A program made the position numbers and the translations under genes. From positions 1 through 64,000 of the forward strand of contig SSXW01000018.1 in assembly GCA_009469585.1 (NCBI GenBank): a stretch of 64,000 nt of DNA, given 5' to 3'. This DNA comes from Dechloromonas sp. Dech2017 (GTDB lineage: Bacteria; Pseudomonadota; Gammaproteobacteria; Burkholderiales; Rhodocyclaceae). Within the stretch, counting starts at the first letter, position 1. Each line of letters opens with the position of its first letter. Of the stretch, positions 36,615 through 43,176 are shown in pieces. Under the pieces are notes generated by a model. That model ran no database searches. It was not told the DNA's origin and saw only the letters and a list, made by a program, of their open reading frames with translations.

Positions 36615-38213
36615 GTGGGTAGACGTAGTAATTACCAAAAGACTGATTTGTCATCGATTCCTAGTGAATTCGATTTGGATAAATATGATTTCAAGGACGA
36701 CAGCGAACTTTGGTTCGCAGCGCTTACTCTTCGTTTTGAGTTAAAAAAGGAAGTTGAGGAGTTTTTGGCCTGGGGGGTCGCTGACGACGAATTCTCCGAG
36801 CAACGCTTGGAGCTTCGGGACGATGCCATATCGCGGCTGCAGAAAAAAATTCTGCTATTAATGGATAAACCGTGTTCGCTAAATAGCGACAACTCAGCCC
36901 GGCCACCTGAATTGCGCCATGCGACCGCCTGGGCGGAAACCAGAAAGGATCAGGTTTCCCAATTTTGGGGAGAGTCGCAGGTAGTGAGCGATAGATTGAT
37001 TGTTGATGAATTTCGCTCCGCGGCGAAACTTCAAGATGATGGCTATAAAAGGATATTCGATAAAGAGATCAAGAATTTGATCCGGAAAAGGGAACGTTTT
37101 TTTTCATCAGGTCTATTCGGCATTCCTCTAAAGCCAGAACATGGTGAAAAACCTAGCGTAGGAGAAGCCTCACATTACGTTGCCACGTACAGTATGTGGA
37201 GGGCGGATATACAAACGCCGAATTTTTCAGGCGAATTTGGTGTGAAAGTAAATTTGTTTCACGATGATGATGTGTTGATCTCGGAATTTGCGAAATGGTT
37301 AAAGGCGACGAGAGCCGCTGCTGTGCCACATTTCTCGACAAATAAAGGAATAACTACCGCCACCCTGAAAGAGTGGGCGGACATGCGTCTGATTCCTTAC
37401 CTTGACCTATGGCTTTACCAGAAAATTTTCGGGGTCACTTTTACTTTTCCGAATATAGGCGAGATCCTTTTCCAGAAGCCCGACGATCCCGGTAAGCCAA
37501 AAAAAGAGGATGGTAGTGATTGGACGAAAAGAGCCAAAGATACACATAAACGGGCTATTGAACTGACGAGTCCTCTCAGTTTTTACGCACTTCGTAAGAG
37601 CGTATTCGCTAAACACAAGGGATGCCAGACGAAGGCGCTTTCGTGGGAGGAAATGCCTGGGTTTCTTCATCGGCTGGATGGTTTTTACGGAGAGTTTGCT
37701 ACAGCCTGTTATATTCGCCTGATGATCTGGGCTGCTACTAGGCCAGGTGAGGCAAGAGGTGCGCGTTGGGAGGAGTTCGATTTGGAAAAAGCATGCTGGA
37801 CCATTCCAGCAGAGCGAATGAAGCTGCGCCAAGCGCATCGCGTTCCACTGCCTCAGCAAGCCATTTCCATGCTCAAAGAGCTCAACCTGCTAACAGGTTC
37901 CAAGGAGTACCTGTTTCCGAGTCAAGTGGGGTCGAAAGCGAACACGCTCAGTTATATGGCTCTATTGCGAGTCATTCGAAAATCCGTAGGGCGCGATGAT
38001 GTAGATGCGCATGTTTTTCGCGCAGTTTTCCGGACCCATGCAGAAGAGTCCCTGCTCTGGGACGAATCCGTTCTGGAGGCTGCCCTGGCGCACAGGAAGA
38101 AAAATGCAGCTGTAGGAGCATATGACCGAGTTACTCGTTACGAAGCACGCAAAAAACTTATGCAATGGTATGCAGATGAGCTTGATCGGGTGAAAAAGGC
38201 CTGTCAAGCGTGA
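36615..38213 (+). CDS. Second, divergent tyrosine recombinase
   Basis: A 532-residue protein. The C-terminal 180 residues form an integrase catalytic domain: Arg376 (ATRPGEARGARWEEF), His466 and Arg469 (HVFR), His493 (LAHRKK) and nucleophile Tyr503 (GAYDRVTRYEARKKLMQWYADEL). The N-terminal 300 residues are not recognised and are charged. The likely start is GTG at 36615, eight bases after GAGG and 10 bases after the first recombinase stop; an upstream ATG at 36510 would overlap that gene. So the two are co-expressed and may act together. The A+T-rich codons differ from the flanking chromosome. Confidence 0.75.
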   Translation: MGRRSNYQKTDLSSIPSEFDLDKYDFKDDSELWFAALTLRFELKKEVEEFLAWGVADDEFSEQRLELRDDAISRLQKKILLLMDKPCSLNSDNSARPPELRHATAWAETRKDQVSQFWGESQVVSDRLIVDEFRSAAKLQDDGYKRIFDKEIKNLIRKRERFFSSGLFGIPLKPEHGEKPSVGEASHYVATYSMWRADIQTPNFSGEFGVKVNLFHDDDVLISEFAKWLKATRAAAVPHFSTNKGITTATLKEWADMRLIPYLDLWLYQKIFGVTFTFPNIGEILFQKPDDPGKPKKEDGSDWTKRAKDTHKRAIELTSPLSFYALRKSVFAKHKGCQTKALSWEEMPGFLHRLDGFYGEFATACYIRLMIWAATRPGEARGARWEEFDLEKACWTIPAERMKLRQAHRVPLPQQAISMLKELNLLTGSKEYLFPSQVGSKANTLSYMALLRVIRKSVGRDDVDAHVFRAVFRTHAEESLLWDESVLEAALAHRKKNAAVGAYDRVTRYEARKKLMQWYADELDRVKKACQA

Positions 38214-38486
38214 CTGGGGGGGCGGGCAGCTTAGCTAACTTCAGGCAATTGCAATATTTCGGCCTCAAGATCATTGCCTTCCTAGGTGTTCTGATCATGT
38301 CAATCTGCGAGATGGCGTTCCGGTAGCTTTACACCGGCTGGCTATGCTGCATCTGAAAAGCATTCAGTTACACATATAAAACCTGAAGACTAGGCCAACC
38401 TGGCCTTCAAACCACTAATTCCCCCCATTCAAGAGCCCGTTACCAGGAGAGGTAGCGGGCTCTTTTTATTTCCAGGAGAAGAAATC
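38214..38486. other. 273-base intergenic stretch after the recombinases
   Basis: Apart from the hairpin at 38432-38463 near its end I see no gene, tRNA or convincing attachment repeat. It must carry the promoter for the following genes or be read through from the recombinases. Confidence 0.5.
38432..38470 (+). terminator. Terminator-like hairpin in the leader of the zinc-ribbon gene
   Basis: AGAGCCCGTTACC (38432-38444) pairs with 38451-38463 with one G-U pair, followed by TTTTTATTT. The next ATG is at 38487, only 17 bases later, so there is no room for a promoter between the hairpin and the gene. Confidence 0.75.
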
Positions 38487-38813
38487 ATGCGTAACAAATG
38501 TCCAGTCTGCCATTCGAGCAATATCTATCGTCTGCATACCGCCAGAAGGATTGGCAGCACGGTCGGCGCAGTCGGTGGTGCCGCAACCGGTGCTGGTGGA
38601 GCTCTGTCCGGTGCACAAACTGGTGCAGCCGTCGGTGCAGTCGGTGGTCCTGCCGGCATGCTTCTCGGCGGTCTCGCGGGAGCGATCCTCGGAGGCCTAC
38701 TCGGTGGTGCTGCCGGATCGATGGCCGGCGGCAAAGTTGGCGATGTCGTCGACGAGAAAGTTCTCGGCAACCTTCAGTGCGGCGATTGCGGCCACGAGTT
38801 CAGCGACCGCTGA
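38487..38813 (+). CDS. Glycine-rich protein with split zinc ribbon
   Basis: A 108-residue protein. A Cys pair at the start (NKCPVCHSSNIY) and another at the end (LQCGDCGHEFSD) make a zinc ribbon interrupted by about 70 residues of Gly/Ala-rich hydrophobic sequence of the type found in glycine-zipper membrane proteins (GGLAGAILGGLLGGAAGSMAGG). It could be membrane-associated with the zinc ribbon at one face. Such proteins occur in ICE and plasmid clusters; the function is unknown. It is preceded by GGAGAAG and a terminator-like hairpin. Confidence 0.7.
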   Translation: MRNKCPVCHSSNIYRLHTARRIGSTVGAVGGAATGAGGALSGAQTGAAVGAVGGPAGMLLGGLAGAILGGLLGGAAGSMAGGKVGDVVDEKVLGNLQCGDCGHEFSDR

Positions 38814-38849
38814 CCTGCTGTTATCCCTATTGATTTTTAGGAGCATCAA

Positions 38850-39818
38850 ATGGCACACCAAGTCCAACAAATGGCATATGTCGGTGAGACTCCCTGGCAT
38901 GGCCTCGGCAACGAACTCACGCCGCAGCAGCCAATCGAAGTCTGGGCGGAACAGTCCGGGATGTCCTTCCAGATTCTCGAAACCCCGGTCCGTTTCATGT
39001 CGGAATCAGCCGGTCCGCTCGGTTCCATCAAAACCTTCGCCGATCAGAAAGTGCTGTATCGCTCAGACACGCAGGATGCCCTGTCTGTTGTCTCCAATCG
39101 TTACCAGGTCGTCCAGCCTAGCGAGGTCCTCGAGTTCTACCGTGACCTCACGCAAGTGGCAGGCTACGAACTGGAAACCGCCGGGGTTTTGAAAGGAGGC
39201 AAGAAATTTTGGGCACTGGCGCGAACCGGTCAGTCATCGGCGTTGAAGGGTAACGATGTCGTCCAGGGCTACTTGCTGCTCGCCACGTCCTGTGACGGGA
39301 CACTCGCCACCACGGCGACACCGACCACGGTTCGGGTGGTCTGCAACAACACGCTGACCATCGCAGTGAATGGTGCCGTCTCGGCCATCAAGGTGCCGCA
39401 CAACACCCGCTTCGATGCCCAGGCAGTCAAGCAGCAACTCGGCATTGCCGTCTCGCAATGGGACGGCTTCATGTATCGGATGCGGACGCTGGCCGAGCGC
39501 AAGGTAAAAAGCCATGAAGCGATGGCCTATTTCCTCCGCGTGCTCTGCGAAGTCGACCCCAACAGTTCGGACCTGACGAATCTGAGCAACGAACGTGCGC
39601 TGGCCAAGGTTCAGTCACTCTACGACGGCCAAGGTCGTGGTTCTGAGTTGGATGCTGCCAAAGGCACGGCCTGGGGACTGCTCAATGCCGTCACCGAGTA
39701 TGTCGATCACGAACGACGTGCTCGCAGTCCTGAGTACCGCCTTGACTCCGCCTGGTTCGGCCAAGGTGCCGTCATCAAGCAGCGCGCGCTCGATACGGCA
39801 TTAAAACTGGTGGCGTAG
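38850..39818 (+). CDS. DUF932 domain protein (phage/plasmid-like TIGR03299)
   Basis: A 322-residue cytosolic protein beginning MAHQVQQMAYVGETPWHGLG, then VVSNRYQVVQPSEVLEFYRDL and LLATSCDGTLATTATPTTVRVVCNNTL, all hallmarks of the DUF932 family found on phages, plasmids and integrative elements, commonly next to recombination genes. The molecular function is unknown; association with a YqaJ nuclease suggests a part in element DNA recombination. The ribosome site AGGAG lies about 8 bases before the ATG. The gene is 36 bases after the zinc-ribbon gene, so they share a transcript. Confidence 0.88.
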   Translation: MAHQVQQMAYVGETPWHGLGNELTPQQPIEVWAEQSGMSFQILETPVRFMSESAGPLGSIKTFADQKVLYRSDTQDALSVVSNRYQVVQPSEVLEFYRDLTQVAGYELETAGVLKGGKKFWALARTGQSSALKGNDVVQGYLLLATSCDGTLATTATPTTVRVVCNNTLTIAVNGAVSAIKVPHNTRFDAQAVKQQLGIAVSQWDGFMYRMRTLAERKVKSHEAMAYFLRVLCEVDPNSSDLTNLSNERALAKVQSLYDGQGRGSELDAAKGTAWGLLNAVTEYVDHERRARSPEYRLDSAWFGQGAVIKQRALDTALKLVA

Positions 39819-39856
39819 TTCGCTTCCAGCTTCCTCACGATTTTCTCGCTTCGATA

Positions 39857-39888
39857 GCCTGGTTTGGTAAATACCAGCCAGGCTTTTT
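39857..39888 (+). terminator. Terminator-like hairpin between DUF932 and YqaJ genes
   Basis: GCCTGGTTTGGTA pairs with TACCAGCCAGGC (39872-39883), with one bulge and a G-U pair, followed by TTTTT. It lies 38 bases after the DUF932 stop and 56 bases before the exonuclease start. Confidence 0.7.
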
Positions 39889-39943
39889 GTCGTCTGGAAT
39901 TCGTGAGGGCTATCTATTTCCAACCTACATTCTGGAGATTGTC

Positions 39944-40951
39944 ATGGCACTCCCATCTATACCATTTTCACCCTCACAATCCAGTCGGCCAGCGTTGCGG
40001 CTGGTGAGTACCAAGGCATTGCCTCGGGAAGATTGGCTCAATGTCCGCCGGCAAGGCATCGGCAGTTCCGATGCTGCCGCCGCCGTTGGCCTGAATCCCT
40101 ACAAATCCCAACTTGAACTCTGGCTTGAAAAAACTGGCCGTGATGGTCTATTGCCCAAGACTGATCCGCTTGATGAGGAGAGCCCTGCTTACTGGGGGAA
40201 CATCCTTGAACCGATTGTGGCTGCGCACTACACCCGGCGTTCCGGCAATCGAGTACGACGAATCAACGCAGTCCTTCAGCATCCCGATCCTCAGTTGCAC
40301 TGGATGCTGGCAAATATCGACCGAGAAGTCATCGGCGCACCGGACGTTCAGATCCTCGAATGCAAAACCGCCGGACTCAACGGCAGCCGGCTTTGGAAGG
40401 AGGGGGTGCCGGAATACGTTCAATTGCAGGTCCAGCATCAACTGGTCGTGACCGGCAAGGCTGCTGCAGATGTGGCTGTGCTGCTCGGTGGTCAGCACTT
40501 GGAGATTCATCGCATTCAGCGGGATGAAGCCCTGGTCGCTCGATTGATTCAGTTGGAAGCTGCGTTCTGGCGTTACGTCGAGACGGATACACCACCACCG
40601 GTTGATGGTTCGGAATCAGCAGAGCTGGCATTGCGTTGTCTCTACCCGCAGGACAAGGGAGTCGCAGTCGACTTCAGTACGGACCGAAACCTGTCTGCGA
40701 CCTTTGCCGACTGGGTCAGTGTTCGTCAGACCTTGGCTGAAACCGAGAAGCTGGAGTCGAAGTTGAAGCAAGCCCTGCAACAGGCCATGGGTGAAGCGTC
40801 ACGAGCCATCTTCGAGACCGGCGAAGTGACCTGGAAGAAAGCCAAAGACAGCGTGGTGCTCGATACCGCGCGGCTGCTGGCCGATCAACCGGATTTGCTC
40901 AAGACCTACGGAATGCAGCGCCAGGGATCGCGACGTTTTGTGCTCGCTTGA
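39944..40951 (+). CDS. YqaJ-type (lambda-exonuclease-like) recombinase nuclease
   Basis: A 335-residue nuclease of the PD-(D/E)XK fold. The signature EDWLNVRRQGIGSSDAAAAVGLNPYKSQLELWLEKTG is at about residues 27-63, WGNILEPIVAAHY gives the first acidic residue, and MLANIDREVIG together with ILECKTAG (Asp then E-x-K) completes the active site; VPEYVQLQVQHQL is the usual YqaJ helix. It would degrade one strand from double-strand ends to load a single-strand annealing protein. No Bet/RecT gene is seen beside it. The start at 39944 has GGAG six bases before it; an upstream start would run through the hairpin. Confidence 0.9.
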   Translation: MALPSIPFSPSQSSRPALRLVSTKALPREDWLNVRRQGIGSSDAAAAVGLNPYKSQLELWLEKTGRDGLLPKTDPLDEESPAYWGNILEPIVAAHYTRRSGNRVRRINAVLQHPDPQLHWMLANIDREVIGAPDVQILECKTAGLNGSRLWKEGVPEYVQLQVQHQLVVTGKAAADVAVLLGGQHLEIHRIQRDEALVARLIQLEAAFWRYVETDTPPPVDGSESAELALRCLYPQDKGVAVDFSTDRNLSATFADWVSVRQTLAETEKLESKLKQALQQAMGEASRAIFETGEVTWKKAKDSVVLDTARLLADQPDLLKTYGMQRQGSRRFVLA

Positions 40952-41001
40952 TTCATCCCCGGAAAACCAACGTAGCAGTACCCAACCCACTAACTCCTCA
41001 T

Positions 41002-41042
41002 CGGCAACCGGATAGTCATCCGGTGCCGGTGGGGAATTTTTT
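41002..41042 (+). terminator. Terminator-like hairpin in the leader of the gp3-like gene
   Basis: CGGCAACCGGAT (41002-41013) pairs with ATCCGGTGCCG (41017-41027 with a one-base bulge), followed by a spacer and TTTTTT (41037-41042). The next ATG is at 41060, so, as with the first hairpin, transcription must pass through it. Confidence 0.65.
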
Positions 41043-41059
41043 ATTTGAGAGGAACAATC

Positions 41060-41968
41060 ATGTTGAAAGGTCTAGTCATCACCCCGCCGGTACTCGGACG
41101 GATTTCGATTGGCAAAATTGTCGAGAAGGCCGGAAAACGTCTGCCTGAGAAAGACGACCAGTTCACCATCACTAGCCAGGTGCAAGGCGCAGACGGCTGG
41201 CTACCCCATCCGTTTGATGAAGGATTCCGGAAAGCACAAGGCGGGAAAATTCGTTCGATTCCGATCCGGCTGCTGTTCAATGATCCCGATCTGAATTTCC
41301 GGGCTGAATATGCTCTGTTTGATAGGAGGACAGGTCGGCCGGTTTGTGTTGGCAATGGTGAAACCTGCAAGCGACGGACTGAGTCGGGTGTCCAGTCATT
41401 GCCGTGTCCGTCGCCGGAGGGTTGTACGCTGGCGCAGAACGGTGCATGCAAACCCTATGGCCGATTGAACGTGCTGATTGGCGATGACGATCCGCTGGGA
41501 AGTTTCGTCTTCCGGACGACGGGCTTCAACAGCATCCGGACCTTGTCGGCACGACTGGCTTACTTTCAGGCGGTCTCAGGGAATCGGCTGGCGTACTTGC
41601 CTCTGGAACTCCGGCTGCGAGGAAAGTCGACTCGGCAAAGCATGGGTACTCCGATCTATTACGTCGATCTGACGGTGCGCAGCGGCGTCTCTGTTGAGGA
41701 TGCGCTGACGGAGGCGAAACGGCTGGAGTCGGATCGGCAGGAAGCCGGGTTTGATCAGGTTGCGCTGGAAACGGCTGCTCGACAGGGCTTCTCTAACGGC
41801 GCGTTTGAGGAAAGCGATGAAGAGGGGGATTCTGTGGTGGAGGAGTTTTATCCGGAGGGGGATGGTGGGCAGGGTGATCCTGGCATCACTTCAGAGAAAA
41901 CAGTTGCACCGAGTCTGGCGGATAAGCTGGAGGATCGGGCGGCGAGATTGGGGAGTGATTCGGGGTAA
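41060..41968 (+). CDS. gp3-like (recombination directionality factor-like) protein
   Basis: A 302-residue protein. LKGLVITPPVLGRISIGKIVEKAGKRLPEKDDQFTITSQVQ at the start, IRSIPIRLLFNDPDLNFRAEYALFD and a Cys-rich finger (Cys residues spaced over CVGNGETCKRR, LPCPSPEGCTLAQNGACKPYGRL) match proteins annotated in ICEs as hydrolase or metal-binding and related to phage phiC31 gp3. The acidic tail is low-complexity. phiC31 gp3 controls a serine integrase; here only tyrosine recombinases are present, so a directionality role is not shown. The start at 41060 has GAGAGGA upstream. Confidence 0.65.
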   Translation: MLKGLVITPPVLGRISIGKIVEKAGKRLPEKDDQFTITSQVQGADGWLPHPFDEGFRKAQGGKIRSIPIRLLFNDPDLNFRAEYALFDRRTGRPVCVGNGETCKRRTESGVQSLPCPSPEGCTLAQNGACKPYGRLNVLIGDDDPLGSFVFRTTGFNSIRTLSARLAYFQAVSGNRLAYLPLELRLRGKSTRQSMGTPIYYVDLTVRSGVSVEDALTEAKRLESDRQEAGFDQVALETAARQGFSNGAFEESDEEGDSVVEEFYPEGDGGQGDPGITSEKTVAPSLADKLEDRAARLGSDSG

Positions 41969-42258
41969 CTCCGCCAGAGAGTCCCATCCCTTTACTCAGG
42001 TAGTGAAGAAACCCATCCCGAGGCGCAACTGCGCTTCGGGGGTGGGGTGCGTGTTCTTTTTTTGTTGCGGATGGTTCGGCAGAGTTGAACTGGAACGGCC
42101 GGTGTTCGGCCATAGCTGCCCGTGGCGATGACTAGATTGAATGACCGTTATTACAAAGGTTGCCGACGCTGATGATGAATGGCACCTGAATGGTTGCTTA
42201 CATCGAGGGAAATCATAGAAAACGGAACAAATCGTACGCCAAACAAATATCATCAATC
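41969..42258. other. 290-base stretch at the island/metal-block junction
   Basis: It contains a hairpin with a seven-T run at 42011-42063 and then about 190 bases without a convincing gene. In the earlier part of the island each such hairpin is followed by a gene, so a gene may have been lost here; this is an inference. Confidence 0.45.
42011..42063 (+). terminator. Terminator hairpin after the gp3-like gene
   Basis: A stem with CCCGAGGCGC paired to GCGCTTCGGG (loop AACT) is extended by ACCC/GGGT-type pairs and followed by TTTTTTT (42057-42063). It is similar in build to the three hairpins above. Confidence 0.7.
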
Positions 42259-42732
42259 TTATTTTCCCTTCTGCAAGTTCGGATTTGCACAATTCCGATG
42301 CGTCCCGTGTACGTGAGATGCCGTTTTACCACTAGGCACAATCGCTTGAGATAACCCGTCAAGAATGCCGCAGTGGGCAGCATCTCGCGCCTCGCCGCAC
42401 CGCTCACGCAGCTCTTTTAGTTGCCTCTCCAGTTCCTGGAGTTCTTGCATCCGTTGAGCGACGTGCCCGATGTGTCGCTCAAGCAGGCGATTCACATCCG
42501 CGCAGTTCTCCTGTGGTGACTCCTTGAAGTGCAGCAAGACCCGGATCTCATCTAGCGTCATGTCCAAGCTGCGACAACGCCGAATAACGAACAGTCGCTG
42601 GACATGGGTTTCTCCATAAATGCGGAAGTTGCCTTCGCTACGGGCAGGTACTGGCAGCAGCCCATCCCGCTCGTAATAGCGGATCGTTTCCACATTCGTC
42701 CCGGTAAGGCGGGCCAGTTCGCCGATTTTCAT
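42259..42732 (-). CDS. cadR: CadR/PbrR-type MerR family metal regulator
   Basis: A 157-residue MerR regulator. The winged HTH (MKIGELARLTGTNVETIRYYERDGLL) is followed by a coiled coil. Metal-site cysteines Cys77, Cys112 and Cys121 (ENCAD, RERC, HCGILDGL) fit the Cd/Pb-responsive CadR pattern, and the C-terminus HVHGTHRNCANP is His/Cys-bearing, as in CadR. It should twist a long-spacer promoter on Cd(II)/Pb(II) binding and activate cadA. It follows ynfA by 16 bases on the same strand, so it is read from the divergent region 43088-43176 that also drives cadA. Confidence 0.9.
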   Translation of the reverse strand: MKIGELARLTGTNVETIRYYERDGLLPVPARSEGNFRIYGETHVQRLFVIRRCRSLDMTLDEIRVLLHFKESPQENCADVNRLLERHIGHVAQRMQELQELERQLKELRERCGEARDAAHCGILDGLSQAIVPSGKTASHVHGTHRNCANPNLQKGK

Positions 42733-42748
42733 CTTCGCCTCCTGAGGT

Positions 42749-43087
42749 TCAAACGGGTCGAGTCGGTTGGAACATGATGATCGCCATACCGGCTAGGCAG
42801 ACCGCACTGCCAACAAAATCCCATCGGGTTGGAACAACGCCATCGATCCGCCACAGCCAGATCAGTGCAATCGCCACGTAGACACCCCCATAGGCGGCGT
42901 AGATTCGCCCAGCGGCCCCTGGGTGAAGAGTCAGTAGCCAGGCAAACAACCCCAAGGAAACGCTGGCGGGGATCAACAGCCAAGGTGAGCGCTGCTGGGT
43001 CAGCACTAGCCACGGCAGATAACAGCCAAGAATCTCAGCCAGCGCGGTTATGGTGAACAATCCCAGGACTTTGACGAACTCAAGCAT
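42749..43087 (-). CDS. ynfA: YnfA/UPF0060 family small membrane protein
   Basis: A 112-residue inner-membrane protein with four helices, beginning [29 protein letters not shown] and with [23 protein letters not shown] in the third helix, the diagnostic stretch of the family. It is related to small multidrug-resistance transporters and probably works as a dimer. It is often found next to heavy-metal resistance genes; here it lies between cadA and its regulator gene. A direct role in metal export is not proven. Confidence 0.92.
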   Translation of the reverse strand: MLEFVKVLGLFTITALAEILGCYLPWLVLTQQRSPWLLIPASVSLGLFAWLLTLHPGAAGRIYAAYGGVYVAIALIWLWRIDGVVPTRWDFVGSAVCLAGMAIIMFQPTRPV

Positions 43088-43124
43088 TGCTTCGGCTCCG
43101 ACAGTTTTCCATTATTTTAGTCGC

Positions 43125-43155
43125 TTGACTCTGTAGCCACTCAAGGGTTTCTAAT
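43125..43155 (+). promoter_or_regulatory. CadR-type operator and promoter of cadA
   Basis: TTGACT (43125-43130) and TCTAAT (43150-43155) are separated by 19 bp, the long spacer typical of MerR-family promoters. The spacer contains an imperfect dyad (ACTCTGTAG with CTCAAGGGT). It lies 22 bases ahead of the cadA start. Confidence 0.65.
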
Positions 43156-43176
43156 GCTGAAAACAAGGAGAACACC

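Larger units (their letters stand above)
35215..42070 (+). mobile_element. Integrated element (island) with tandem recombinases
   Basis: From the end of rng the DNA becomes visibly richer in A and T. The region holds two tyrosine recombinases followed by genes of phage/ICE type (DUF932, YqaJ exonuclease, gp3-like), none with a conjugation system. Its right limit is uncertain; I place it after the last terminator hairpin. No flanking direct repeats were recognised, and the metal genes beyond may be part of the same cargo. Confidence 0.55.

Noticed and set aside
38310..38340. GGTAGCT near 38316 as an attachment repeat matching the one at 35341
   Set aside because: Only seven bases agree, which is expected by chance.
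41060..41968. Firm naming of the gp3-like protein as an excision factor
   Set aside because: gp3 of phiC31 works with serine integrases, and this element has tyrosine recombinases, so only the family resemblance is reported.
42064..42258. Remnant genes in the junction stretch
   Set aside because: Short frames only, no motif, no ribosome site; left as unexplained.
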